From an uncultured Peptococcaceae bacterium (lineage in GTDB: Bacteria > Bacillota > Peptococcia > Peptococcales > Peptococcaceae), in assembly GCA_900553245.1 (NCBI GenBank), contig USCP01000136.1, forward strand, positions 1 to 5,405: a stretch of DNA of 5,405 bases. Reading direction: 5' to 3'. Both the position numbers and the translations under genes were made by a program. Below the pieces are notes generated by a model. The model worked only from the letters and a program-made list of their open reading frames with translations, had not been told where the DNA came from and searched no databases. Positions 4,077 through 5,405 of the stretch are shown here, one piece after another. Position 1 is the first letter of the stretch. Every line of letters begins with the position of its first letter.

Positions 4077-5405
4077 TTATTTACGTTTTTTCTTTTTTGG
4101 CATGATGTGGATGGCTTCCCCGACCACTTCTTCTAAGGCTTCGCCAATCCCTTCATTATAAGTAGGGTGAGGGCGAATGGCTTTGAGCAGCGCTTCGGCG
4201 GTTTGGCCGTTAGAGATGGCCACCGCCAATTCACTGATCATGTCGGTGGCACGAGCACACATCATCTGTGCCCCGAGAATGCGGTGCTCACCAGCAGATG
4301 CCACAATTTTGATAAAGCCACGGGCTTCTTTGGAAATCAAGGATTTCCCGTTGGAACCCATGATGAATTTGCCAACGACCACATCGTGGCCTTCGGCTTT
4401 CGCATCGTCCTCGGTAAGACCAACAGAGGCAATTTCAGGGTTGGTATATACACAGCCCGGTACCACATTGAGGTCAATGGATGGGGTGTGGCCTGCGAGG
4501 GTTTCAGCCACGACAATCCCTTGGGCGCTGGCAGTATGCGCTAACTGCATGCCGATGATGCAGTCGCCGATGGCATACACGCCCGGAATAGAGCTTTGGA
4601 AATGTTCATCCACTAGAATACGACCGCGTTCCATATTAGGGGTGGCATCTTCTGCAAAAACGCCTTCGGTGTTTGGCCCACGACCAACGGAGCGAAGCAC
4701 GTATTGTGCGGTGACTGCCTGTTCTTCATCCTTTTGAATGAAGTGCACAGTGAGGCCTTCTTCTGTTTCTTCCACGGATTGCACCATGGCGTTGTTCACG
4801 ATGTCCACACCGCGTTTTTTCAAAATCATCTTGAGGTTTTGACTGATTTCGCGGTCCATGTTTGGCAGGATGTGTGGCATCCCTTCAATGATGCTCACCT
4901 TGGTGCCCAAGTAAGAAAAGGCGTTGGCAAATTCCACACCGATGACCCCACCGCCAATGATGGCGAGGGACGCAGGCTGTTCACGCAATTGGAAGAGCTC
5001 ATCGCTGGAGATGACATGGTCAAGCTCCATCCCCGGAATGCGCAAGTTCACAGGCTTAGAGCCCATTGCCAAAATCACGTTCTCAGCAGAATACACGCCC
5101 ACGTTGCCGTCTGCATCGGTCACATGCACTTCCTTGCCGGCATGAAGCACCCCTTTGCCACGTAAAAGGGTGACGCCGTTGCCCTTAAAGAGGCCTTCCA
5201 CGCCGCCAACAAGCTGTGCAGTGGTGTCTTCTTTGTAGGCCACAATTTTTTCGTAGTCAAAATGTACATTTTCAGCGAATACGCCGAATTTTTCACTTTC
5301 CTTCATCTCTTCATAGAGCGTTGCTGCATGAATCATTGCCTTTGCAGGGATGCAGCCGCGGTTGAGGCAGGTGCCCCCCACTTCACGTGCTTCCACAACA
5401 GCAGT
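4077..5405 (-). CDS. lpdA: Dihydrolipoamide dehydrogenase (E3 / L-protein), 5' end outside the window
   Basis: Lpd reoxidises protein-bound dihydrolipoamide using FAD and NAD. The frame is open to the right edge, giving 442 visible residues; the family is about 470, so roughly 30 with the first FAD-binding GxGxxG are missing. The GTG at 5394-5396 is internal, not the start. The redox-active disulfide is in GGTCLNRGCIPAK (Cys13 and Cys18 of the visible part), followed by the central NAD-binding IIGGGVIGVEFA, the second FAD motif YAIGDC and the C-terminal interface HPTYNE with the catalytic His-Glu pair. The protein ends in a Lys/Arg-rich tail (PKKKKRK). The HPTxxE and disulfide context favour E3 over mercuric or glutathione reductase. 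The one-carbon operon downstream suggests the glycine cleavage L-protein, but an E3 for acetoin or a 2-oxoacid complex is equally possible. It has its own terminator, so it is not in the fhs operon. Confidence 0.93.
   Translation of the reverse strand, partial: TAVVEAREVGGTCLNRGCIPAKAMIHAATLYEEMKESEKFGVFAENVHFDYEKIVAYKEDTTAQLVGGVEGLFKGNGVTLLRGKGVLHAGKEVHVTDADGNVGVYSAENVILAMGSKPVNLRIPGMELDHVISSDELFQLREQPASLAIIGGGVIGVEFANAFSYLGTKVSIIEGMPHILPNMDREISQNLKMILKKRGVDIVNNAMVQSVEETEEGLTVHFIQKDEEQAVTAQYVLRSVGRGPNTEGVFAEDATPNMERGRILVDEHFQSSIPGVYAIGDCIIGMQLAHTASAQGIVVAETLAGHTPSIDLNVVPGCVYTNPEIASVGLTEDDAKAEGHDVVVGKFIMGSNGKSLISKEARGFIKIVASAGEHRILGAQMMCARATDMISELAVAISNGQTAEALLKAIRPHPTYNEGIGEALEEVVGEAIHIMPKKKKRK

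Noticed and set aside
5394..5396. GTG as the start of lpd
   Set aside because: The frame continues upstream to the edge with residues typical of the Lpd N-terminal FAD domain (TAVVEAREVGG), and the GxGxxG motif must lie further upstream.
1..5405. CRISPR array, insertion sequence, tRNA or rRNA
   Set aside because: No regularly spaced repeats, transposase-like frame, terminal inverted repeats or cloverleaf-like sequence were seen by eye on either strand.

Overview
The window holds five protein genes, all on the minus strand. They suggest an anaerobic low-to-mid GC Firmicute. The FolD subtype (GERGDDIAYER-type N-terminus) and the fhs-fchA-folD order look most like a clostridial or Negativicutes-type bacterium, but this is an impression from remembered families; no search was run.

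Layout, following transcription from right to left. (1) 5405-4077: a dihydrolipoamide dehydrogenase gene (lpd) whose first ~30 codons lie beyond the right edge, ending in a hairpin terminator at 4025-4064. (2) 4024-3844: a regulatory gap with a good sigma-70 promoter (TTGCCA, 17 bases, TATGAT, extended -10) and a short leader hairpin. (3) 3843-662: a tight three-gene one-carbon operon, fhs, fchA and folD, with gaps of 15 and 14 bases, closed by a strong U-tract terminator at 614-655. (4) 661-317: a 345-base non-coding stretch that is unusually rich in structure. It holds a possible promoter, a GC-rich hairpin, an AT-rich terminator-like palindrome, a second convincing terminator, a repeated 15-mer and an inverted repeat around the next gene's Shine-Dalgarno. 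(5) 316-1: the first 105 codons of phnG, a C-P lyase subunit gene, probably opening a phosphonate-degradation operon that continues past the left edge.

How the genes fit together. Fhs, FchA and FolD interconvert formate, 10-formyl-, 5,10-methenyl- and 5,10-methylene-tetrahydrofolate. Lpd next door could be the L-protein of a glycine cleavage system, which produces methylene-THF, but it could equally serve a 2-oxoacid or acetoin dehydrogenase. PhnG belongs to a separate phosphorus-scavenging pathway.

The two points most worth attention are in FolD and in the phnG leader. FolD lacks the canonical catalytic Lys and Gln, while a FchA cyclodeaminase/cyclohydrolase sits in the same operon. A five-residue patch in FolD (93-97) also looks like a compensated frameshift. 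The phnG leader looks like an undescribed regulatory region or small-RNA locus. I see no mobile elements, CRISPR arrays, tRNA or rRNA.
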